Part shown: piece after piece, positions 36,373 to 43,949 of the stretch | How positions within the stretch are numbered: the first letter of the stretch is position 1 | How the letters are laid out: each line of letters starts with the position of its first letter | Assembly (NCBI RefSeq): GCF_024628865.1 | Contig: NZ_CP102384.1 | Coordinates: 1,623,001-1,687,000, forward strand | DNA: 64,000 bases | Reading direction: 5' to 3' | Origin: Sphingopyxis sp. DBS4 | GTDB lineage: Bacteria; Pseudomonadota; Alphaproteobacteria; Sphingomonadales; Sphingomonadaceae | Made by a program: the position numbers and the translations under genes | Notes under the pieces: model-generated | What the model was told of the DNA's origin: nothing | Seen by the model: only the letters and a program-made list of their open reading frames with translations | The model's database searches: none

Positions 36373-39300
36373 ATGGCTGATGCGGATGACAACCCGCCGC
36401 CGAGGCCGCACAAGCGAACGATCCTGTTCAAGAAGCGCTGGCTGACCGCGGGCGCGGTCGTCGCGCTTGCGGGCGTGTTGTGGCTCGCGCGCGAGCCGAT
36501 CGCCGATCGGGTCATCCGCGACCAGCTCGACGATCGCGGCATTCCGGCGCGCTATACGATCGACGCGATCGGTTTCCGGCGCGAGCGCCTGTCGAACCTC
36601 GTCATCGGCGACCCGGCGCGGCCCGATCTGACCGCGAAAACGGTCGAGGTCTCGCTCGGCTATGGTCTTTCGGGCCCCTATGTGGCGGGGATTCGCGCCG
36701 ATGGGGTGCGACTCTACGGTCGGTTCGTCGACGGACAGATATCGCTTGGCTCGCTCGACAAGTTTCGCGATCCGACCGACACGACGCCCTTCGCCTTGCC
36801 CGATCTGTTCGCCGAACTCACCGATGCGCGGGCGCGGGTCGAGACACCGTGGGGCAATATTGGCGCGGCGCTCAATGGACGCGGCAACCTCCGCCGCGAT
36901 TTCACGGGAAAGCTGGCCCTTGTCGCACCCGATCTCGCGGCGGCGGGGTGCGAGGTCGCAGGCACGACCTTCTATGGCGCCGTGCGCGTGCGCGATGTGC
37001 GGCCCAGCCTATCGGGGCCTTTGCGCGCGAAAACGCTCCGCTGCGTGGACGGCAGCGTCACGGCGGCATCGCCGCAAATCGCGCTCGACCTGTCGTTGTC
37101 GGAGAATCTGCAAAGCTGGAAAGGCAGCGCCGATGCTGCGCTTTCCCGGCTGGCGGCGGGATCGGTAATCGCCGACCGGCTCGGCGTGAAAGCTGGCTTT
37201 TCGGGCACCGCCGACCGCACGACCCTCTCGGTCGATGCCGAGATGGCGCGGCTGCGCGGCATCGGCTTTGCCGCGCAAAGCGTGACCCTCGACGCCAAGG
37301 GCACGGTCGGACGCGCGGCACCTGCGATCGAAGGCCGCGTCGCTTTCGCCCGTGCGAGCGGCAGCGAAGCGCTGCGGCGCACGATCGCCGACGGCGCGAA
37401 AGCCGCCGACGGCACGCCGCTCGGCCCACCAGCGAAGCGCGCCGCGGCGGCGCTCGCCCGGATGCTGGCCGATGTCGGCGGCACCACGCGCTTCGCGCTC
37501 GCAGGTGAGGGACAGAGCGCGCGGATCGAACTGATCGCGCCCGAGATCGCCGCCGCCAGCGGCGCGCGCATTGCCGGCGGCTCCGACAGCCGTATCGCCT
37601 ATATCTTCGGAACACCGACGCCCGCGGTCACGATGCTGGGAAGCTGGGCCTTCGGCGGCGGCGACCTGCCCACGGGATCGCTGTTGCTCGATCGCCGCAG
37701 CGACGGCGTGATCAGCGGGCTCGCGCGCTTCGAGCCCTATGGCGCGGAGGGCTCGCGGCTTGCGCTCGCGCCCGTCCGCTTTTCGGGCAATGGCGGCCTG
37801 CTGCGCTTTTCGACGCGTGCCGAACTGTCGGGGCCGCTCCCCGGCGGTCGCGTCGAACGGCTGACCGTGCCGCTGAGCGGCGCACTGTCGGGCACCGGCG
37901 CACTGGCGCTCGATGGCGGCTGCACCCGTGTCGGCGCCGAGCGCATTGCCATTTCCGGTTTCAGCCTTGGCCGCACCGGCATCGATCTGTGCAGCCGCCC
38001 CGGCGCGCCGCTGCTCAGCGCCGGGCCAAACGGATTGCGCGGAGCCATCCGCATTCCTTCGCTCGCGCTCCGCGGGGCAAGCGGTTCGTCGCCCTTCGCC
38101 TTCGACGCGCGCGGCGCCGAGGTCGATCTCGCTTCGCTGCGCTGGGCTGTGGCGCTGGCCGACGTCCGGCTCGGCGAGGGCGACAGCGTCACCCTTTTCG
38201 CCGCTAATCGGATCACGGGCCGACCCGGAGCGGGCGGCATGACGGGCGACCTCGCCGGCGCCAGCGGCAAGATCGGCGCGGTTCCGCTCAACATGAGCGA
38301 AATTGCGGGCCAATGGCGCTATGTGGGCGGCGCACTGACGCTCGATGGCGGCCTGCTGCTGACCGACGCGGCGGCGCCCGCACGCTTCGCGCCTCTGATC
38401 AGCAACGACGCGAACCTCCGCTTCGCGAACGGCGTGATCGAAGCGACGGCGGGATTCAGCGAGCGCGAGAAGGGGGTCAAGATACTCGACACGGTGATCC
38501 GCCATCGCCTTGCGGACAGCACCGGCGGCGCCGACCTGATCGTCAAGGAAATCCGCTTCGACGATCATTTCCAGCCCTCCATGCTGACCCCGCTGGCGCT
38601 CGGCGTCGTCGCCAATGTTCAGGGAACGCTGGTCGGCGACGGTCGGATCGACTGGACGCCCGACGGCGTCACCAGCCGCGGCACTTTCGCGACCGCCGAT
38701 ACCGATCTTGCCGCCGCGTTCGGCCCGGTCACCGGGCTGACCGCGACGCTGAGCTTCGACGATCTGATCGGCCTCCATTCGGCGCCGGGGCAGACAGCGT
38801 CGATCAAGGAGATCAACCCCGGCATCCCCGTCGTCGACGGCACGATCGACTATCAGCTCATCGGCGGCAACCGCGTGCGCATCGAGGGCGGGCGCTGGCC
38901 CTTTGCGGGCGGCGAGCTGCTGCTGCACCCCGCGACGCTCGATTTCGCCGCCGACCAGCCGCGCCGGCTCAGCTTCGATGTCGTCGGGGTCGATGCCGCC
39001 ACCTTCCTCCAGCAGTTCGGCTTCGACAATATCAACGCCACCGGCAAGTTCGACGGGACGCTGCCGGTCGAGTTCGACGGGCTGGGCGGCCGCGTCGTCG
39101 GCGGCCGCATCGATGCGCGCTCGGGCGGCGGCACGCTCGCCTATATCGGCGAATTGTCGAATCACAATCTCGGTACGATCGCCAATTTTGCCTTTGGTGC
39201 GCTACGCAGCCTCAAATATGACGATCTGACGATCATTCTGAACGGGGATCTCGACGGGGAAATGGTGACCGATATCCGCTTCGGCGGCGTGGGGCAGGGC

Positions 39301-39528
39301 GAGGGCGCAACGCGCAATTTCCTGACCAAACAGATCGCGAAGATCCCGCTGGTGTTCAATATAAAGGTCACCGGGCCCTTCCGCCAGTTGGTGACATCGG
39401 CCAAGGGATTTTATGACCCGTCGGTCTGGATCGAGCAGAATTTGTCGAGATTGATAGAAGAGCAGGAGGCGGCGACATCCGGCGCCTCTCCAACCGTTCA
39501 GCCCCCAGAAAGCGAGCCCGTGCGATGA
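36373..39528 (+). CDS. ydbH: YdbH-family intermembrane phospholipid transport protein
   Basis: 1051 residues, AsmA-like. One N-terminal membrane anchor (about 21-43, RWLTAGAVVALAGVLWLA) is followed by a long periplasmic stretch of repeating beta strands that would form a lipid-conducting groove. The C-terminal YdbH domain carries NINATGKFDGTLPVEFDGLG and GGTLAYIGELSNHNLG. In E. coli YdbH, with the lipoprotein YnbE, bridges inner and outer membrane and acts redundantly with TamB and YhdP. Here the downstream genes are YnbE-like and YdbL-like, supporting the call. It is longer than the E. coli protein. The stop overlaps ynbE by ATGA. Confidence 0.88.
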   Translation: MADADDNPPPRPHKRTILFKKRWLTAGAVVALAGVLWLAREPIADRVIRDQLDDRGIPARYTIDAIGFRRERLSNLVIGDPARPDLTAKTVEVSLGYGLSGPYVAGIRADGVRLYGRFVDGQISLGSLDKFRDPTDTTPFALPDLFAELTDARARVETPWGNIGAALNGRGNLRRDFTGKLALVAPDLAAAGCEVAGTTFYGAVRVRDVRPSLSGPLRAKTLRCVDGSVTAASPQIALDLSLSENLQSWKGSADAALSRLAAGSVIADRLGVKAGFSGTADRTTLSVDAEMARLRGIGFAAQSVTLDAKGTVGRAAPAIEGRVAFARASGSEALRRTIADGAKAADGTPLGPPAKRAAAALARMLADVGGTTRFALAGEGQSARIELIAPEIAAASGARIAGGSDSRIAYIFGTPTPAVTMLGSWAFGGGDLPTGSLLLDRRSDGVISGLARFEPYGAEGSRLALAPVRFSGNGGLLRFSTRAELSGPLPGGRVERLTVPLSGALSGTGALALDGGCTRVGAERIAISGFSLGRTGIDLCSRPGAPLLSAGPNGLRGAIRIPSLALRGASGSSPFAFDARGAEVDLASLRWAVALADVRLGEGDSVTLFAANRITGRPGAGGMTGDLAGASGKIGAVPLNMSEIAGQWRYVGGALTLDGGLLLTDAAAPARFAPLISNDANLRFANGVIEATAGFSEREKGVKILDTVIRHRLADSTGGADLIVKEIRFDDHFQPSMLTPLALGVVANVQGTLVGDGRIDWTPDGVTSRGTFATADTDLAAAFGPVTGLTATLSFDDLIGLHSAPGQTASIKEINPGIPVVDGTIDYQLIGGNRVRIEGGRWPFAGGELLLHPATLDFAADQPRRLSFDVVGVDAATFLQQFGFDNINATGKFDGTLPVEFDGLGGRVVGGRIDARSGGGTLAYIGELSNHNLGTIANFAFGALRSLKYDDLTIILNGDLDGEMVTDIRFGGVGQGEGATRNFLTKQIAKIPLVFNIKVTGPFRQLVTSAKGFYDPSVWIEQNLSRLIEEQEAATSGASPTVQPPESEPVR

Positions 39529-39737
39529 AGAGCAGAACAAAGGAAGCAAGGAGGCCGGGTATCGGCGATCGGTGCATGATCATGGCGGGAGCGGCGATGC
39601 TGGGCGGCTGCGTCCAGATCGCGACCCCCGACAAGCCGATCGAGATCAACCTGAATATCAACATCAAGCAGGAAATCGTGTACAAGCTGGATGGTGATGC
39701 CAAGAAGCTCATTGAGCAGAATAGCGGCATATTCTGA
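39525..39737 (+). CDS. ynbE: YnbE-like outer-membrane lipoprotein
   Basis: 70 residues. A basic head is followed by a hydrophobic core and the lipobox MLGGC with C29. The mature 41 residues contain the YnbE motif TPDKPIEINLNINIKQEIVY, a strand expected to add onto the C-terminus of YdbH. The start overlaps the ydbH stop; an inner ATG at 39576 would give a shorter signal. YdbL-like follows after 16 bp. Confidence 0.85.
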   Translation: MKSRTKEARRPGIGDRCMIMAGAAMLGGCVQIATPDKPIEINLNINIKQEIVYKLDGDAKKLIEQNSGIF

Positions 39738-39753
39738 CGAGATAGGAATGATA

Positions 39754-40149
39754 ATGGTGAAACAGTGGAAACCGGCGGGATGGGCGATGGCTGCGATTGC
39801 GGCGACGACGGCGGTCGGTCTGATCGTGCCCTCGGCGATGGCGCAGCGCGATCCCGCCTATGAGGCCGCGCGCTCGGCCGGACAGATCGGCGAGGAGCCC
39901 ACCGGCTATCTGGGTTTCGTCTCGACCCCGACCCCGGCGGTGCGTCAGCTCGTCACCGACATCAACATCAAGCGCAAGGCCGCTTACACCAGCGGAGCGC
40001 CGCAGGGCAGCACGGTCGAGCAGTTCGCTTTCGTCACCGGCTGCAACCTGATCGCCAAGACGAAGCCGGGCGAGAAATACAAGGCGCCCGACGGCCGCTG
40101 GCTGACCCGCGACGCAAGCCCGCCGGTGCGCGATACGCGCTGTCCGTAA
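39754..40149 (+). CDS. ydbL: YdbL-like periplasmic protein (DUF1318)
   Basis: 131 residues. A signal peptide (about 1-27, ending SAMAQ) leads into a DUF1318 region. RDPAYEAARSAGQIGEEPTG and VTDINIKRKAAYTSGAPQGS match the YdbL pattern of short helices that may cap the lipid groove of YdbH. Two cysteines (GCNLIA and the C-terminal RCP) could form a disulfide. Start chosen at 39754 because AGGA sits six bases before it. Confidence 0.85.
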   Translation: MVKQWKPAGWAMAAIAATTAVGLIVPSAMAQRDPAYEAARSAGQIGEEPTGYLGFVSTPTPAVRQLVTDINIKRKAAYTSGAPQGSTVEQFAFVTGCNLIAKTKPGEKYKAPDGRWLTRDASPPVRDTRCP

Positions 40150-40184
40150 CGAGATGATCTACAAGGCGGCTTCCGGGCCGCATA

Positions 40185-40217
40185 TGCCGCCGCGCCCCTA
40201 AACGCGGCGGCATTTTT
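40185..40217 (+). terminator. Intrinsic terminator after the ydbH operon
   Basis: TGCCGCCGCG (40185-40194) pairs perfectly with CGCGGCGGCA (40203-40212) around an eight-base loop and is followed by TTTTT. Strong rho-independent form. Confidence 0.85.
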
Positions 40218-40283
40218 GTGCGGGCAGCAGAAGCATTGACTTCGCGGGGCGGCATTCCTAAACGGGCCGCGCCTTAGGGGTCT

Positions 40284-40305
40284 CCCGAATTTTCGGGCCT
40301 TTTTT
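40284..40305 (+). terminator. Second terminator-like hairpin before the atp operon
   Basis: CCCGAA (40284-40289) and TTCGGG (40292-40297) flank two T, followed by CC and six T. The stem is short but the T-run is good. It may back up the first terminator, or act as an attenuator in the atpI leader if a promoter lies between the two. Confidence 0.55.
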
Positions 40306-40355
40306 CGCGGGCGGAATCGGAATATTCCGGTTTTGTTTCAGGAGGATGGCGCAAG

Positions 40356-40691
40356 ATGACGGAGAATGGCAGCGATCCGGAACACACTTCGGAGGATTCG
40401 CGCCTGGTCTCGCTCGAACAGCGATTGGACCGGGCCGAAGCCGCAGAAGCGAAGCGGAGCGGGGTCAATCCACCCGAAGCCGACGCCAATTACCGGCTCG
40501 GCAATCGGGTATTGGCCGAATTGCTGGGTGGTTTGCTCGGCGGGGCGTTGATCGGATGGCTGATCGACCGTTTCGCCGATACTTCGCCTTGGGGTTTGTT
40601 GGGGATGTTGGCCCTCGGGATCATCGTCGCCTTCAGGAACATCTTCCGGATCGCCAATGCGGCCTCGCGCGGCAAGAGTGGTTCGGAATAG
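40356..40691 (+). CDS. atpI: ATP synthase protein I (AtpI/AtpZ family)
   Basis: 111 residues. A charged N-terminal part with a predicted coiled coil (RLVSLEQRLDRAEAAEAKR) is followed by two membrane helices (about 52-70 and 79-97; LLGGLLGGALIGWLIDRF). It is thought to help c-ring assembly or Mg2+ uptake. First gene of the F0 operon, 50 bp before atpB. Confidence 0.88.
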   Translation: MTENGSDPEHTSEDSRLVSLEQRLDRAEAAEAKRSGVNPPEADANYRLGNRVLAELLGGLLGGALIGWLIDRFADTSPWGLLGMLALGIIVAFRNIFRIANAASRGKSGSE

Positions 40692-40745
40692 GTCAGGTTC
40701 AGCCCGGCGGCGCAAGGCGCCGGGACGTATTTTGGAGTGACGCGC

Positions 40746-41528
40746 GTGTCCGCTGAGGCCGGTAAATTCGACCCGATGCACCAGTTCACCGTCGAACCGA
40801 TCGCGAAGCTGTTCGCGGTCGACGGACGCGAAGTGTGGCTGACCACCAGCGCAGTCTGGATGGCCGCTGCGGCGATCCTCCTCTGGGTCTTCATGCTCGG
40901 CGGCATGAAGCGGCAGCTCGTTCCGGGCCGCTGGCAGATGGCGGTCGAAGGCTTCACGGGCTTCATCTCGTCGATGATGTCGACGAACATCGGATCCGAG
41001 GGGCGCAAATATACGCCCTATGTCTTCTCGCTCTTCATGTTCATATTGTTCTGCAACATTCTGGGAATGGTGCCTTTTGCGCTCGGCGGGCTGCATCCGC
41101 TGACGGTCACCAGCCACTTCACCATCACCGGCGTGCTTGCGGTTCTCTCCTTTGCGATCGTGCTCGTCGTCGGCTTCTGGCGTCACGGCCTGCATTTCTT
41201 CTCGCTCTTCGTCCCGCACGGTACGCCGTGGCCGATGATCCCGTTCATCGCGCCGATCGAGTTCGTGTCGTTCATGGTGCGCCCGTTCAGCCTCGGCCTG
41301 CGACTCTTCGTCGCGATGACCGCCGGGCACGTCCTTCTCGAAGTGTTCGCCAACTTCATCGTCCAGAGCTCGGGCGCCGGTGCCGCGATCGGCCTGCCGG
41401 TCGGCCTCGCCAGCATGGCGCTGATGATCGGGATCAGCGCGCTCGAACTGCTCGTCGCGGGCATCCAGGCCTATGTTTTCGCCCTGTTGACCTCGCTCTA
41501 CATCAACGACGCGGTCAATCTTCACTAA
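40746..41528 (+). CDS. atpB: ATP synthase F0 subunit a
   Basis: 260 residues, five or six membrane helices. The essential arginine is in the motif FSLGLRLFVAMTAGH. IGISALELLVAGIQAYVFALL is the typical C-terminal helix pair with the conserved Glu and Gln. It conducts protons to the c ring. I prefer the GTG at 40746, eight bases after GGAG, over the GTG at 40737. F1 genes are not in this window. Confidence 0.95.
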   Translation: MSAEAGKFDPMHQFTVEPIAKLFAVDGREVWLTTSAVWMAAAAILLWVFMLGGMKRQLVPGRWQMAVEGFTGFISSMMSTNIGSEGRKYTPYVFSLFMFILFCNILGMVPFALGGLHPLTVTSHFTITGVLAVLSFAIVLVVGFWRHGLHFFSLFVPHGTPWPMIPFIAPIEFVSFMVRPFSLGLRLFVAMTAGHVLLEVFANFIVQSSGAGAAIGLPVGLASMALMIGISALELLVAGIQAYVFALLTSLYINDAVNLH

Positions 41529-41567
41529 TCGTTTCAAATCCTATAGTTAGAATAAGGAGTTAATTTC

Positions 41568-41798
41568 ATGGACGCACAAGCAGCGACGCTCATCGGTGCC
41601 GGTCTCGCCGCGATTGGCGCCGGCATGGCCGCGATCGGCGTGGGCAATGTCTTCGGCAGCTTCCTGGAGAGCGCGCTGCGCAATCCGGCGGCGGCCGACG
41701 GCCAGCAGGGCCGCCTGTTCATCGGCTTCGCCGCCGCCGAACTTCTCGGCCTGCTGTCGTTCCTGATCGCCATCCTTCTCTATCTGAAGGCGGCCTGA
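41568..41798 (+). CDS. atpE: ATP synthase F0 subunit c
   Basis: 76 residues, a two-helix hairpin. The proton-binding carboxylate is E58 in [10 protein letters not shown]. The polar loop is [11 protein letters not shown]. Helix packing glycines appear as [17 protein letters not shown]. An AAGGAG ribosome site precedes the ATG, fitting the high copy number needed for the c ring. Confidence 0.97.
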   Translation: MDAQAATLIGAGLAAIGAGMAAIGVGNVFGSFLESALRNPAAADGQQGRLFIGFAAAELLGLLSFLIAILLYLKAA

Positions 41799-41904
41799 CA
41801 CCGGCGCCGCGCCGTCCGGTTCAGCCGGACGCGCGGCGGCTTATGCGATGCGCCGTTCCAGCGGGGATGGCGCACCGGTTTCGTCGTCAATCGGAAGAAA
41901 TAAC

Positions 41905-42402
41905 ATGCCACAGATCAATCAGCTGGCGGAGAACTGGTATCTCGCCTCGCAGCTCTTCTGGCTCGCGCTGATTTTCGGCGCGGTCTTCGTGGTGATCGGT
42001 CTCGGCATGTATCCGAAGATCGAGGCCACGGTCGATGCGCGCGACCGCAAGGTCGCCGACGACCTCGCGGCCGCCAAGGCGGCGCATGCGCGGGCGGATG
42101 ATCTGGAAAGCCAGTATCGCCAGCAGAACGACGCCGCGCGCGCCGGGGCGCAAAAGGCGGTGCAGGACGCAAAGGACAAGGCCGCGCGTGACGCCGAAAA
42201 GCGTCTCGCCAAGATCGACGCCGAACTGTCCGAGAAGATGACGGCCGCCGAGGCCGACGTCGCGGCGGCGCGCAAATCGGCGATGGCGGAAATCGAATCG
42301 GTCGCGGCCGAAGCCTCCGCCGATCTCGTCGCCAAACTGTCGGGCGTGAAGGTCGCGGCGGCGGATGCCAAGGCGGCGGTGAAGGCGGTGCTCCATGGTT
42401 GA
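41905..42402 (+). CDS. atpF2: ATP synthase F0 subunit b'
   Basis: 165 residues. One N-terminal membrane helix (WYLASQLFWLALIFGAVFVV) and a long charged Ala-rich coiled coil form the peripheral stalk. Photosynthetic and many alphaproteobacteria carry this second b copy (also called atpG). The start MPQINQLAENWY follows GGAAGAAA. It overlaps atpF by eight bases. Confidence 0.92.
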   Translation: MPQINQLAENWYLASQLFWLALIFGAVFVVIGLGMYPKIEATVDARDRKVADDLAAAKAAHARADDLESQYRQQNDAARAGAQKAVQDAKDKAARDAEKRLAKIDAELSEKMTAAEADVAAARKSAMAEIESVAAEASADLVAKLSGVKVAAADAKAAVKAVLHG

Positions 42403-42928
42403 ACTGATCCTGTCCGAAGCGGCGCACGGCGCCGAGCCCGCGGGCACGCTGTGGTCGTCGCCGAGCTGGTGGGTCGCGCTGGCGATGACGATTTTCTTCG
42501 TCGTCCTGATCTGGAAAAAGGCGCCCGCCGCGATCGGCGCGATGCTCGACGGCAAGATCGCCGCGATCGCGAAGCAGCTCAGCGAAGCCGAACAGCTTCG
42601 CCTCGACGCCGAATCGCTCAAGGCCGAATATGAAGCCAAGCTCGCCCGCGCGGCGAAGGAGGCCGACGAGCTGCGCACCCGTGCCGAAACCGAAGCCGAA
42701 GCGCTCGTCGCCAAGGCCAAGGCCGACGCCACCGCGCTGATCGCGCGCCGCAAGCAGATGGCCGAGGACCGCATCGCTGCGGCCGAAGCGCAGGCGCTGA
42801 CCGAAGTCCGCACCGCGGCGACCAAGGCGGCGACCGAAGCGGCGGCGAAGCTGATCGCCGACAAGCATGACGCCAAGGCCGACAAGGCGCTGGTCGACAA
42901 TGCCATCGCGGCGGTCGCCAAAGGCTGA
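42395..42928 (+). CDS. atpF: ATP synthase F0 subunit b
   Basis: 177 residues. A membrane helix (SPSWWVALAMTIFFVVLIWK) is followed by a right-handed coiled coil rich in Ala, Glu and Lys. With b' it connects F0 to F1 as the stator. Last gene of the F0 operon; a perfect terminator palindrome follows within 30 bases. Confidence 0.94.
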   Translation: MVELILSEAAHGAEPAGTLWSSPSWWVALAMTIFFVVLIWKKAPAAIGAMLDGKIAAIAKQLSEAEQLRLDAESLKAEYEAKLARAAKEADELRTRAETEAEALVAKAKADATALIARRKQMAEDRIAAAEAQALTEVRTAATKAATEAAAKLIADKHDAKADKALVDNAIAAVAKG

Positions 42929-42953
42929 GCCTTCCGACATCGCTGAAACAAGG

Positions 42954-42979
42954 CGCCCGCGGATATCCGCGGGCGTTTT
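42954..42979 (+). terminator. Intrinsic terminator of the F0 operon
   Basis: A perfect palindrome: CGCCCGCGGA (42954-42963) and TCCGCGGGCG (42966-42975), followed by TTTT. Placed 25 bases after the atpF stop. Confidence 0.85.
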
Positions 42980-43038
42980 GCTGTGTGCGGGACGCGATGT
43001 CGGCTATCGGCTGATAAGCAACATTCTGCCTCTCCCCC

Positions 43039-43125
43039 TTCGTCATTCCCGCAAAAGCGGGAACCCAGAGCGTGCGTCGGCTAACCCCACACTGGGTTCC
43101 CGCTTTTGCGGGAATGACGAAGGTT
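43039..43125. repeat. REP-type inverted pair
   Basis: The arm TTCGTCATTCCCGCAAAAGC then GGGAACCCAG (43039-43068) is answered by its inverted copy (43092-43121). The left arm plus 13 flanking bases is the reverse complement of the solitary unit at 20469-20511 with one change. It lies between the atp operon and the SDR gene. Confidence 0.85.
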
Positions 43126-43160
43126 GAGAAATACCGTTTCCTGAATAGAGCGGCCGCCCG

Positions 43161-43880
43161 TCAAAACCGCAGCATCACCCGCCGCGCCAGCGCCGGCGAG
43201 ATGCTGTGCACGAACTGCAACAGCTTGACCATCCCGGCATTGACCTCGCGCCGGCCGGTGCGGATGCCGTGGACGATTTCCGCCGCGCAATCATGCGCGC
43301 TCATCTTCTTGCCGCCACGGCCCGCCGTCATGCTGGTTTCGACCACCGGCGGCAGCGCTTCGATCACCCGGACATTGCTGTCCTTCAGCAGGTGCCGGAT
43401 CGCCTGCGTATAGCTGCGCAGTCCCGCCTTGGTCGCGCAATAGACCGACCCGCCCGCGCGCGGCGCGATGGCGAGGCCCGAGGTGACGTTGACGATCGCC
43501 GCTTCGGGCTGCGCGCGCAGCACCGGCAGCAGCCGCGTGCAGAGCGCGATCGGCGCGTCGAGATTGGTGCGGATGCAGTGCGCGGCGCTGTCGAGCGTCT
43601 CGGGCTTGTCGAGCTCATAGTCGCTACCGACCCCGGCATTGTTGATGAGCAGCGCGAGCGGCTTGCCCGCGACGCCGTTCACGACCGCGTCGACGCCCGC
43701 CGGGGTCGAAAGATCGCCCGCGATCGTCCCGAAACCCAGCCCTGCCATCGCCCGCAATTTGTCGGCCGAGCGCCCGGTGACGATCACCTCGGCGCCTGCG
43801 CCCTGCAATTGCAGCGCGATCTCACGCCCGATCCCGTCGCTGCCGCCGGTGACCAGCGCCAGCTTTCCGCTTATGTCCAT
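43161..43880 (-). CDS. Short-chain dehydrogenase/reductase, DltE-like
   Basis: 239 residues. The classical SDR fold shows the TGGSDGIG cofactor loop near 11-18, NNAG, and the catalytic S and YxxxK (VTSGLAI; YCATK). TGRS after the second strand suggests NADP. The C-terminal part resembles DltE-type oxidoreductases of unknown substrate. GGAGGGG lies ahead of the ATG. Divergent from uvrC. Confidence 0.9.
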   Translation of the reverse strand: MDISGKLALVTGGSDGIGREIALQLQGAGAEVIVTGRSADKLRAMAGLGFGTIAGDLSTPAGVDAVVNGVAGKPLALLINNAGVGSDYELDKPETLDSAAHCIRTNLDAPIALCTRLLPVLRAQPEAAIVNVTSGLAIAPRAGGSVYCATKAGLRSYTQAIRHLLKDSNVRVIEALPPVVETSMTAGRGGKKMSAHDCAAEIVHGIRTGRREVNAGMVKLLQFVHSISPALARRVMLRF

Positions 43881-43949
43881 AGCGACCCCTCCGATGTTTT
43901 CCCGCGCGCACTATGGCGGGGCGCATCGCCTTCGCCTACATGCAAATTC

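Noticed and set aside
37009..39165. 718-codon open frame on the minus strand
   Set aside because: Antisense to ydbH; no domain, no ribosome site, biased composition. Shadow frame.
43881..43949. LexA/SOS box for uvrC
   Set aside because: No GTTC-N7-GTTC or close variant in the short interval before the start.
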